From Ideonella_A sakaiensis_A (GTDB taxonomy: Bacteria; Pseudomonadota; Gammaproteobacteria; Burkholderiales; Burkholderiaceae_C): a stretch of 64,000 bases of DNA. The stretch lies in the NCBI RefSeq assembly GCF_048320135.1, contig NZ_CP182947.1:2976001-3040000 (forward strand), in the 5' to 3' direction. The notes under the pieces were generated by a model. That model was not told where the DNA came from, ran no database searches, and saw nothing but the letters and a program-made list of their open reading frames with translations. The translations under genes and the position numbers were made by a program. Numbering within the stretch: position 1 is the first letter of the stretch; each line of letters begins with the position of its first letter. Of this stretch, positions 27,699-34,996 are shown piece after piece.

Positions 27699-27737
27699 GG
27701 GTGGTCCCCATAAAATGGGGTACCACCCATTTTTTTT
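27699..27737 (+). terminator. Intrinsic terminator directly before purC
   Basis: GGGTGGTCCCCA (27699-27710) pairs with TGGGG and ACCACCC (27716-27720 and 27722-27728), with one bulged T and a TAAAA loop. A T8 run (27730-27737) follows directly. The 12-bp stem plus T8 is a textbook terminator, yet it ends only 4 nt before the purC ATG. Its loop region also spells TAAAAT (27711-27716), a 5/6 match to a -10 box. Confidence 0.85.
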
Positions 27738-27741
27738 GCCC

Positions 27742-28653
27742 ATGTCTGCCGCCGTTTTGCACCGTTCGTCGATTTCTTCCCTGCCGTTGCTGGCGCGCGG
27801 CAAGGTCCGTGACAACTATGCGGTTGGCGATGACCGCATCCTGATGGTGGCCAGCGACCGGCTGTCGGCCTTCGATGTGATCCTCGACCAGCCGATTCCC
27901 GGCAAGGGCGAACTGCTGACGCAAATGGCCTTGTGGTGGTTCGAGCAGCTGCGCGACGTCGTGCCGAACCATCTGACCGGCGACGATCCGGAAAGTGTCG
28001 TGCTGCCGGCCGAACGCGAGCAGGTGCGTGGCCGCTCGATGCTGGTCAAGCGGCTGCGGCCGTTGCCGGTCGAGGCGGTGGTGCGCGGTTATCTGGCCGG
28101 CAGCGGCTGGGTCGAATACCAGCGTTCGCAGTCGGTTTGTGGTGTCGCGCTGCCGGCCGGGCTCGGCAATGCGTCGCGTCTGCCAGCGCCGATCTTCACG
28201 CCGGCGACGAAGGCCGAGGAGGGCGATCACGATGAGAACATCAGCTTCGAGCGGATGTGCGAGATCGTCGGCCCGGCGCTGGCCGAGCGGGTCCGCAGCG
28301 TTGCGATCGAGCTGTACCGGCGCGCGGCCGAAATCGCGCTGGCCAGGGGCATCATCATTGCCGACACCAAATTCGAGTTCGGCCTCGACGATGCCGGCGA
28401 ACTGACGCTGATGGACGAGATCCTGACGCCGGATTCGTCGCGGTTCTGGCCGGTCGACGGTTACCAGCAGGCGGTGGCGGCCGGCCGCAACCCGCCCAGC
28501 TTCGACAAGCAGTCGGTGCGCGACTGGCTCGAGCAGGTGCGCATCGACGGCCAGCCGTGGAACAAGCAGCCGCCGGCGCCGCAGCTGCCGGCCGAGGTCG
28601 CCGAGGCCACGGCGGCGAGTTACCGTGAAGCGCTGCAGCGGCTGACCGCCTAG
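27742..28653 (+). CDS. purC: SAICAR synthase (PurC)
   Basis: PurC joins aspartate to CAIR with ATP in purine synthesis. The 303-residue protein has LLARGKVRDNYAVGDDRILMVASDRLSAFD at its N-terminal half-domain, then VKRLRPLPVEAVVRGYLAGSGW and the signature IIIADTKFEFGLDD. Length matches the ~300-residue family form. The ATG at 27742 fits the conserved N-terminus but has no Shine-Dalgarno and lies 4 nt after a terminator T-tract. An in-frame ATG at 27715 lies in the hairpin. purE and purK lie further downstream. Confidence 0.96.
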   Translation: MSAAVLHRSSISSLPLLARGKVRDNYAVGDDRILMVASDRLSAFDVILDQPIPGKGELLTQMALWWFEQLRDVVPNHLTGDDPESVVLPAEREQVRGRSMLVKRLRPLPVEAVVRGYLAGSGWVEYQRSQSVCGVALPAGLGNASRLPAPIFTPATKAEEGDHDENISFERMCEIVGPALAERVRSVAIELYRRAAEIALARGIIIADTKFEFGLDDAGELTLMDEILTPDSSRFWPVDGYQQAVAAGRNPPSFDKQSVRDWLEQVRIDGQPWNKQPPAPQLPAEVAEATAASYREALQRLTA

Positions 28654-28704
28654 CAGGCAACAGGGCAGGCGAGGGCGCGGGTGATGCGATCGGGAGGTGT
28701 TCCA

Positions 28705-29844
28705 GTGAACCATCAGCAAGTCGGCGGCTCCCGGCTGCTCGCCCGGCTCGACGCCGATATCCGCAGGACCTACGACGCGGTCGACAACGCCTGTCTGCGT
28801 GCCGAGCGCGCGAGCCAGCTGGCACGTCTCGGCCAGTTCGACGCCGCCAACCAGGAAATCGCTGCATTGCATGCGAATTTCGACCGTCAGTCGATCGCGC
28901 CGGTCAGCGCCTGGATCTGTTTTGCCGAAGGATGCATCTCGTATTTCAGCAGCCTCAGCAATGCCGCGCGCGACAAGATGCAGCGGGCGCACGCGATCAG
29001 CGCTGCGGCCCATCTGCCACGCATCCAGGCGCTCAGCGCGGCCTGGCTGGCACACATGGATTTTGCGCAGTTCGACATCGACGCAACGGCGCGGCACGCA
29101 CAGCTTGCGCTCGAACTGGCCGACCCGACCAACTACGCGGCGATCGCCCGCGCCTGCCTGGTGGTCGGCATCGCCTACCACTTTGCCGACCGGCTCGATC
29201 TCGCGCAGCCGTGGTTCGTGCGCTCGCGTGAATGCGCCAGTGCCGAGGGTGACGAGGCGACGCTCAGCGCACTGATCTACAACATCGCCGCCTACCGCGG
29301 CAACCACGCGATCCACTCATCGCTGTTCGGTGGCAATCCCGACGAACATGCCCGCCATGCGCTGGCCGGTGCCGATTCGACCGAAAACATCGGCCAATGG
29401 ATCGGCATCACCTCGCTCGATGCGCTGGTGCCGATGCTGCGTGCCGGCGTCCATTCGGTGCAGGGCGAATACGACAAGGCGCTGGCCTTGTACGAGGCGC
29501 ACTGGCTGGACGCGAAGCGCCAGGGGCTGGGCCGGATGGCCGCCAACTTTCTGGCCGACATGGCCTGGTGCCGCTGGAACCGCGGCGACCACCGCGGCGC
29601 GCTGCGCGACGCGGCATCGGCCAGCGGCAACATCGACCCGTCGATGCATGCCGATGACCGCGCAGTGGCGCACGGCAGGCTGGCCCAGGTCTACCGTGCT
29701 GCCGGCGAAACCGACACCGCGCTGGACCACGATGGCAAGGCGCGCGAATGCTGGGCCCTGCACCGCAAGCTGCAGGCGCGGGTGGTCGAACTGCTGGCAC
29801 CGTTGCCGGTGCCGCCGACTGCGATCAGAACAGCGACATGCTGA
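28705..29844 (+). CDS. Helical-repeat (TPR-like) protein of unknown function
   Basis: I do not recognise a characterised family. The 379-residue product is almost entirely helical, with repeated 34-40-residue units such as QLARLGQFDAANQEIAAL and VQGEYDKALALYEAHWLDAK, resembling tetratricopeptide repeats. There is no signal peptide or membrane helix, so it is probably a cytoplasmic scaffold or regulatory protein. I chose the GTG at 28705 because GGGAGG lies 8 nt upstream; an ATG at 28684 would add seven residues. It ends 20 bp inside the converging thioredoxin gene. Confidence 0.75.
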   Translation: MNHQQVGGSRLLARLDADIRRTYDAVDNACLRAERASQLARLGQFDAANQEIAALHANFDRQSIAPVSAWICFAEGCISYFSSLSNAARDKMQRAHAISAAAHLPRIQALSAAWLAHMDFAQFDIDATARHAQLALELADPTNYAAIARACLVVGIAYHFADRLDLAQPWFVRSRECASAEGDEATLSALIYNIAAYRGNHAIHSSLFGGNPDEHARHALAGADSTENIGQWIGITSLDALVPMLRAGVHSVQGEYDKALALYEAHWLDAKRQGLGRMAANFLADMAWCRWNRGDHRGALRDAASASGNIDPSMHADDRAVAHGRLAQVYRAAGETDTALDHDGKARECWALHRKLQARVVELLAPLPVPPTAIRTATC

Positions 29845-30772
29845 GCTTGCGCCGGTAGCTGTCGACCACCGGGTCGGTCGGCGTCGTCGCGATGCGCCCG
29901 GCGATTTCCAGCGTACCCTTCGCGGCCGCTGCTTCCGGCTTCGGCGGCGCCGGCGGCTTGCTCATCACCTCGAGGATTGCGACAAAGGTGCGGCGCGCCA
30001 GCTCGTCGTTCCAGGCCTTGTCGCGCATGATGATCTCGAGCAGCTCGTCCATCGCCGCGGTGAAGCGACGCGCCGCAAAATGGCGCTGCGCCAGCGCATA
30101 CCGCGCGTCGAAATCGCGCTTGTTGGCGGCGACCGCTGCGGCCAGTTCCTCCTCGCTGCGGCCGTTGGCGGCACTGTCGTAGGCATCGAGCCAGAGCTGG
30201 CAGGCAACAAAGCGCGGATTCGGGATCACTTGGTCGCGCACCGGCTCGAGGGCTGCGCGGGCCGGTTCGGTGCGCCCGTCGAGCAGCAACGCGCGCAGGT
30301 AGTCGTAGCGCGCGTTGTCGTTGGCCGGGTTCAGTTCGAGTGCATCGGCAAGTTTCTGGATCGCGCTGTCGGTATCGCCTTCGGCGAGCAATTCCTCGGC
30401 CTGCTGGACTTCCTCCTCGGCGGCCATCTCGTCGGCGCTGGGCACGTGTTTGTCGAGAAATTTGCGGATCTCGGCCTCCGGCAGCGCGCCGACGAAGCCG
30501 TCGACCGGCTGGCCGTCGCGGAACATCACGCAGAACGGGATGCTGCGCACGCCGAACATCTGCGACAGCTGACCGGCGATATCGGGTTGTTCGTCGGCAT
30601 TGAGCTTGGCCAGCCTGAAGCGCCCGGCATACGCGACCTCGAGTTTCTCGAGCAGCGGGCCGAGTGTCTTGCACGGCCCGCACCAGGGCGCCCAGATGTC
30701 GAGCAGCGTCGGTACCTGAGCCGATCCCTTGATCAGTTCGGCTTCGAAATTTTTCAGCGTGATGTCAATCAT
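29825..30772 (-). CDS. cnoX: Thioredoxin-TPR chaperedoxin (CnoX/YbbN family)
   Basis: The 315-residue protein has an N-terminal thioredoxin domain (about 1-110) with the complete redox site DIWAPWCGPCKTLGPLL. A C-terminal tetratricopeptide region follows (about 115-275), containing AEELLAEGDTDSAIQKLADALELNP. That order is diagnostic of CnoX/YbbN, a holdase that passes oxidised clients to GroEL and DnaK. E. coli YbbN lacks the CGPC pair, so this version may retain reductase activity. A GATAAT box lies 8 nt before the ATG, suggesting a very short leader. Confidence 0.9.
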   Translation of the reverse strand: MIDITLKNFEAELIKGSAQVPTLLDIWAPWCGPCKTLGPLLEKLEVAYAGRFRLAKLNADEQPDIAGQLSQMFGVRSIPFCVMFRDGQPVDGFVGALPEAEIRKFLDKHVPSADEMAAEEEVQQAEELLAEGDTDSAIQKLADALELNPANDNARYDYLRALLLDGRTEPARAALEPVRDQVIPNPRFVACQLWLDAYDSAANGRSEEELAAAVAANKRDFDARYALAQRHFAARRFTAAMDELLEIIMRDKAWNDELARRTFVAILEVMSKPPAPPKPEAAAAKGTLEIAGRIATTPTDPVVDSYRRKLSMSLF

Positions 30773-30780
30773 GGTGCGGG

Positions 30781-30786
30781 ATTATC
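30781..30786 (-). promoter_or_regulatory. Candidate -10 of the cnoX-type gene
   Basis: GATAAT on the minus strand ends 8 nt before the ATG at 30772, predicting a 5' UTR of about one nucleotide. Confidence 0.35.
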
Positions 30787-30835
30787 GGCTGCGGGCAGCA
30801 AAGGTACGCCGGTCAGTGGCGGGTCGGCCAGATGC

Positions 30836-30859
30836 AGGTGGCGACGAGCCACCTACAAT
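30836..30859 (+). promoter_or_regulatory. purEK promoter -10 with overlapping inverted repeat
   Basis: TACAAT (30854-30859) is a good -10. Directly upstream, and sharing its first T, is the 19-bp inverted repeat AGGTGGCGACGAGCCACCT (30836-30854; 7-bp arms, 5-bp centre). Its position between the expected -35 and -10 suits an operator. The -35 itself is poor, consistent with regulated or activator-dependent use. Confidence 0.45.
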
Positions 30860-30865
30860 TCAAGC

Positions 30866-30895
30866 ATGAGTCGATCAGCAGGCGAATGCAGGTGA
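30866..30895 (+). other. Nine-codon upstream reading frame overlapping purE
   Basis: ATG at 30866 lies exactly 6 nt after TACAAT and would be the 5' end of a leaderless transcript. The frame encodes MSRSAGECR and stops at TGA 30893-30895, overlapping a purE GTG (30892) as GTGA and lying just past the purE ATG at 30886. It could couple ribosomes from the 5' end into purE. Confidence 0.4.
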
Positions 30896-31389
30896 ACACG
30901 TCCGAAATACAGGTCGGGGTGTTGATGGGTTCCAGCAGCGACTGGGAAACCATGCGCCAGGCAACCGACATTCTCACCGAGTTCGGTATCGCGTTCGAGG
31001 CCCGGGTCGTTTCGGCGCACCGCATGCCCGACGAGATGTTTGCCTATGCCGAAGCGGCGGCCGGGCGCGGGCTGAAGGCGATCATCGCAGGCGCCGGCGG
31101 CGCCGCCCACCTGCCGGGCATGCTGGCGGCAAAAACGACCGTGCCGGTGCTCGGCGTGCCGGTGGCAAGCCGGCATCTGCAAGGGGTCGACAGCCTGCAT
31201 TCGATCGTCCAGATGCCGAAGGGCATTCCGGTTGCCACCTTTGCGATCGGCGCTGCCGGCGCCGCCAATGCGGCGCTGTTTGCGGTTGCGATGCTCGCCA
31301 CTGGATCGGCCGAACTGCGCAGCCGACTCGACGCCTTCCGCGCCCGCCAGCGCGAGGCGGCGCTGGCGATGTCGGCGGACCTGAAATGA
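30886..31389 (+). CDS. purE: N5-carboxyaminoimidazole ribonucleotide mutase (PurE)
   Basis: PurE moves the carboxyl group of N5-CAIR to give CAIR, the step after PurK. The 167-residue product has VGVLMGSSSDWETM, RVVSAHRMPDEMF, IIAGAGGAAHLPGMLA, and VPVLGVPVASRHLQGVDSLHSIVQMP, the usual class I active-site segments. The start is either ATG 30886 or GTG 30892; both give normal N-termini. purK follows after 31 nt, forming the conserved purEK unit. Confidence 0.96.
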   Translation: MQVNTSEIQVGVLMGSSSDWETMRQATDILTEFGIAFEARVVSAHRMPDEMFAYAEAAAGRGLKAIIAGAGGAAHLPGMLAAKTTVPVLGVPVASRHLQGVDSLHSIVQMPKGIPVATFAIGAAGAANAALFAVAMLATGSAELRSRLDAFRARQREAALAMSADLK

Positions 31390-31420
31390 CCGCGCCGAGC
31401 TGTCTTCGGGAGCGGCTCGA

Positions 31421-32614
31421 ATGAGCAGCGCCGCGCATGCCGCGACGAGCTATCTGCCGCCCGGGTCGACGCTCGGCGTGATGGGCGGCGGGCAGCTGGG
31501 CCGGATGTTTGTCCATGCCGCCCAGCAGCTCGGCTATTTCACCGCGGTGCTCGACGAGGATCCGGCGAGCCCGGCAGGGCTGGTCTCGCATTACCACATC
31601 GCGACGCCGTATCTCGACGAGCAGGGGCTGGCGCAGCTGATGCAGCGCAGCGCCGCAATCACCACCGAATTCGAGAATGTGCCGGCGGCCGCGCTGCGCA
31701 CGCTCGGTGCGCAGCGGCCGGTCGCGCCGGCCGCCGACGCCGTTGCGGTCTGCCAGGACCGTGCGGCCGAAAAAAACCATTTCCGCCAGTCCGGCGTGCC
31801 GACCGCGCCGTTTGCGTCGATCGGCAATGAGGCCGAACTCGCCGCGATCGGTGACGACCTGCTGCCCGGCATCCTGAAAACCGCTCAGCTCGGTTACGAC
31901 GGCAAGGGCCAGCGCAGCGTCGCGACGCGGGCCGAACTGGCGGAGGCGTGGCAAAGCCTCGGCCGCTCGCGTTGCCTGCTCGAGAAGCGGCTCGCGCTGC
32001 GCTGCGAGCTCAGCGTGATCGTCGCGCGCGCTCGCAACGGCGAGATGGTCGAATTGCCGGTTCAGCAGAACCGCCATCACGACGGCATCCTCGCGGTGAC
32101 GATCGCGCCGGTGGTCGATGTGGCGCCGGCGCTGGCCGCGCAGGCGGTCGCGGCGGCCCGCGAGCTGGCCAGTTCGCTGAACTATGTCGGCGTGTTGTGC
32201 GTCGAGTTTTTTGTCGTCGACGATGGCTCGGCCGACGGTGCGCTGGTTGCCAACGAGATGGCGCCGCGGCCGCACAATTCCGGCCATTACAGCGTCGATG
32301 CCTGCGATGTCTCGCAGTTCGAGTTGCAGGTTCGTACGCTGGTTGGCGCGCCGCTGACCGCGCCACGCCAGCATTCGCCGGCGGTGATGCTGAATCTGCT
32401 CGGCGACCTGTGGTTTGCCGCCGACGACAGCGAGCGGCCACCGCGCTGGGACGCGCTGCTGGCGCTGCCCGGCGTGCACCTGCACCTGTACGGCAAGCTC
32501 GCGCCGCGGCGCGGCCGCAAGATGGGCCATCTGACGGTCACCGCGGCCGACTCGGCCAGCGCGCTGGCCGTTGCGCGGCAGGCCGCCGCGGTGCTCGGGT
32601 TGCCGACGCCGTGA
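31421..32614 (+). CDS. purK: N5-carboxyaminoimidazole ribonucleotide synthase (PurK)
   Basis: PurK is an ATP-grasp enzyme that makes N5-CAIR from AIR, bicarbonate and ATP. The 397-residue protein has the N-terminal STLGVMGGGQLGRMFVHAAQ and ATP-grasp core segments ILKTAQLGYDGKGQR and EKRLALRCELSVIVAR. The metal-binding VEFFVVDDGS, NEMAPRPHNSGH and VMLNLLGDLW are also intact. GGGAG lies upstream of ATG 31421. It follows purE and precedes sua5 as in related bacteria. Confidence 0.96.
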   Translation: MSSAAHAATSYLPPGSTLGVMGGGQLGRMFVHAAQQLGYFTAVLDEDPASPAGLVSHYHIATPYLDEQGLAQLMQRSAAITTEFENVPAAALRTLGAQRPVAPAADAVAVCQDRAAEKNHFRQSGVPTAPFASIGNEAELAAIGDDLLPGILKTAQLGYDGKGQRSVATRAELAEAWQSLGRSRCLLEKRLALRCELSVIVARARNGEMVELPVQQNRHHDGILAVTIAPVVDVAPALAAQAVAAARELASSLNYVGVLCVEFFVVDDGSADGALVANEMAPRPHNSGHYSVDACDVSQFELQVRTLVGAPLTAPRQHSPAVMLNLLGDLWFAADDSERPPRWDALLALPGVHLHLYGKLAPRRGRKMGHLTVTAADSASALAVARQAAAVLGLPTP

Positions 32615-32642
32615 CCGCAGGCAGCGGGAAGGGCGGGCGGCG

Positions 32643-33629
32643 GTGCTGCTGAACGGATTCGACCCGGCGTCGATCGAGCGCGGCGCCGATCAACTGGCGG
32701 CCGGACGGCTGCTGGCCTTCCCGACCGAAACCGTCTACGGCCTCGGCGCCCGGGCCGATTCGGATGATGCGGTCGCGTCGATCTACCGTGCGAAGGGCCG
32801 GCCGGCCGATCACCCGCTGATCGTGCATGTTGCCGATCAGGCCGGCGCCGCCCGCTTTGCCGCCCGCTGGAGCCCGCTGGCCGAGCGGCTGACCACCGCC
32901 TTCTGGCCGGGGCCGCTGACGGTGATCGTTGATCGCTCGCCGCCGATGGGCGCCGCCGCCGCGGGCGGGCAGGACAGCATCGGCCTGCGCTGCCCGGCAC
33001 ATCCGGTCGCGCGTGCGCTGCTGCAGGCCGCTGCGGCGCGCGGCGTCGCCGGCGTTGCCGCGCCGAGCGCGAACCAGTTCGGCCGCGTCAGCCCGACCAC
33101 TGCGGCGCATGTCGAGGGCGAGTTTCCGGCCGACCTGCTGGTGCTCGACGGTGGGCCGTGCCCGGTCGGCATCGAATCGAGCATCGTCGACTGTCGCGGT
33201 GAATTGCCGGTGCTGCTGCGCCCCGGCATGCTGACGCGGCGCCAGATCGAGGCGGCCGCCGGCTGCGCGTTGGCCGATCGCGGCGACGATGCGCCTCGGG
33301 TTTCGGGCAGCCTCGACTCGCACTATGCGCCGCGGGCCAGGGTGCGCCTGATGGATGGCGGCCAGCTGAAAACCGCGTTGCAGGTGCTCGGACCGGGCTT
33401 CCAGGGTCTGGCGGTATATTCCCACAGCGTTCCGCCGCTTCCGGCGCGGTCCGGCGGGCCGATCTGGCGCACGATGCCGCCGCAGGCCGAACTGGTGGCA
33501 CGGGAGCTGTTTTCCGTGCTGCGCGAATTCGATGCGAAGGGGGTGCAGCTGATCTGGGTCGAACAACCACCGCCGGGCGTCGAATGGGACGGCGTGCGCG
33601 ATCGGCTGCAGCGCGCGGCCTCGGATTGA
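32643..33629 (+). CDS. sua5: Threonylcarbamoyl-AMP synthase (Sua5 type)
   Basis: Sua5 makes threonylcarbamoyl-adenylate from threonine, bicarbonate and ATP for tRNA t6A37. The 328-residue chain is the two-domain form. The YrdC-like domain (about 1-200) has LLAFPTETVYGLGARA, YRAKGRPADHPLIVHV and APSANQFGRVSPTTA. A linker with SHYAPRARV leads to the C-terminal Sua5 domain. GTG 32643 is chosen because it gives the normal N-terminus. tsaB at 36561 acts in the same pathway. Confidence 0.94.
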   Translation: MLLNGFDPASIERGADQLAAGRLLAFPTETVYGLGARADSDDAVASIYRAKGRPADHPLIVHVADQAGAARFAARWSPLAERLTTAFWPGPLTVIVDRSPPMGAAAAGGQDSIGLRCPAHPVARALLQAAAARGVAGVAAPSANQFGRVSPTTAAHVEGEFPADLLVLDGGPCPVGIESSIVDCRGELPVLLRPGMLTRRQIEAAAGCALADRGDDAPRVSGSLDSHYAPRARVRLMDGGQLKTALQVLGPGFQGLAVYSHSVPPLPARSGGPIWRTMPPQAELVARELFSVLREFDAKGVQLIWVEQPPPGVEWDGVRDRLQRAASD

Positions 33630-33697
33630 CGAATCGGCTTATGTCCCGAATCAACGGCCCTGCTGGGCCTGCTAGAGCTTCCTGGAGTCATGTTTTT

Positions 33698-34681
33698 ATG
33701 TCGACCTTTGGTCTGCTAGACGGCGCAGCGGTGCTGCGCAAGATCGTTCGTATCACCGCGCTCACCGCCACCGCCGCATTGCTCGCGTCATGTGGTGGCG
33801 GTACCCAGCTGGAGCCGTTCCAAGCGCAGCGCGTGCTGGCTTTCGGCGACGAAAACAGCGTGATCACCTCGGGCGGTCTGAAATACACCGTCAATGCACT
33901 GGACGCGAGCAATTCGGCGGTCGAATGCGCGAGCAACCCGATCTGGGTGCAGCAGGTCGCATCGGCCTTCGGCCTGGTTTTTCCGCAGTGCAACCCGACC
34001 AACGTCTCGGCGCCGCGCAGCCGCATCTATGCGGCCCCGGGTGCGAAAGTTGCCGATCTGACCGCGCAGGTCAACGCGCACCTGGCCGGTGACAGTTTCT
34101 CCGGCAAGGACCTGGCAACGATCATGGTTGGCCGGAACGATGTGCTGGCGATCTACGCGCAATACCCGGCGATCAGCGTCGATCAGGCGAAGGCGGCGGC
34201 CGAGGCGGCCGGCGCGGCGCTGGCGGTGCAGGTGAACCGGATCGCCAATGCCGGCGGCAAGGTGCTGCTGGCAAAAGTGCTCGATCTCGGCAAGACGCCG
34301 TTCGGCCTGAAGGAAAAGGCCGCACACACCGGCGTCGACCGCGCGGCGCTGCTGACGACGCTGTCCGAGCGCTTCAATGCCAAGCTGCGCGTCGACATCA
34401 TGAACGACGGTCGCAGGATCGGGCTGGTCCAGTCGGATGAGCGGATCCAGGCGGCAATCAGCTTCCCGAACGAATTCGGCCTTACCAATGTCAAGGATGC
34501 GGCCTGCCTGAGCACCGTGACGATGCCGAACTGCACGACGGCGACGCTGGGCACCGACAGCACCGGCAATGCGGCGAACGCCAACACCTGGCTGTGGGCC
34601 GACAACCTGAACCTCAGCGCGGCCGGGCATTTCCGCGTCGGCGAAATCGCCGCATCGGTAGCGCGCAACAACCCGTTCTGA
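33698..34681 (+). CDS. GDSL/SGNH-like lipoprotein with non-canonical active site
   Basis: The 327-residue exported protein has a lipobox LLASC (Cys32). SGNH-hydrolase blocks are recognisable: block I FGDEN (49-53), block III VGRNDV, and block V WADNLNLSAAGH near the C-terminus. The usual nucleophile Ser of FGDS is Glu here, and the His of DxxH is Asn (D302, N305), with a His six residues on. The fold assignment is fairly secure; esterase activity is doubtful. ATG 33698 follows GGAG by 10 nt. Confidence 0.8.
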   Translation: MSTFGLLDGAAVLRKIVRITALTATAALLASCGGGTQLEPFQAQRVLAFGDENSVITSGGLKYTVNALDASNSAVECASNPIWVQQVASAFGLVFPQCNPTNVSAPRSRIYAAPGAKVADLTAQVNAHLAGDSFSGKDLATIMVGRNDVLAIYAQYPAISVDQAKAAAEAAGAALAVQVNRIANAGGKVLLAKVLDLGKTPFGLKEKAAHTGVDRAALLTTLSERFNAKLRVDIMNDGRRIGLVQSDERIQAAISFPNEFGLTNVKDAACLSTVTMPNCTTATLGTDSTGNAANANTWLWADNLNLSAAGHFRVGEIAASVARNNPF

Positions 34682-34708
34682 TCGCTGCGGCGCCGCCCGC
34701 GACCTGCC

Positions 34709-34978
34709 TCAGCCGGGGGCCTGGCCGGCGCGCAGCTTCAGCATCAGGATGCTGGCCGACAGTGTCAGCGTGATGGCATTGGCGATGATGATCGGCCAGG
34801 CGCCGAGAAAGATGCCGTAGGCCAGCCACAGTGCGACGCCGACCGTGAAGATGCTGTACATGCCCAGCGAGATGCCGCTGACATCGCGGCTGCGAAAACT
34901 CAGCCAGGCCTGCGGCACGAACGACAAGGTGGTCAGCGTCGCGGCGGCGTAACCCGTCCAGTCGGTCCAGTTCAGCAT
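34709..34978 (-). CDS. SemiSWEET-type sugar transporter
   Basis: This 89-residue protein has three membrane helices in the PQ-loop/SemiSWEET pattern. The PQ motif is in TLTTLSFVPQAWLSFRSRD, followed by GISLGMYSIFTVGVALWLAYG. SemiSWEETs dimerise to form a passive sugar pore; the substrate is unknown here. It lies 18 nt downstream of dacB on the same strand and may be co-transcribed with it. Confidence 0.88.
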   Translation of the reverse strand: MLNWTDWTGYAAATLTTLSFVPQAWLSFRSRDVSGISLGMYSIFTVGVALWLAYGIFLGAWPIIIANAITLTLSASILMLKLRAGQAPG

Positions 34979-34996
34979 CGGGTGGTTGCTCCAGGG

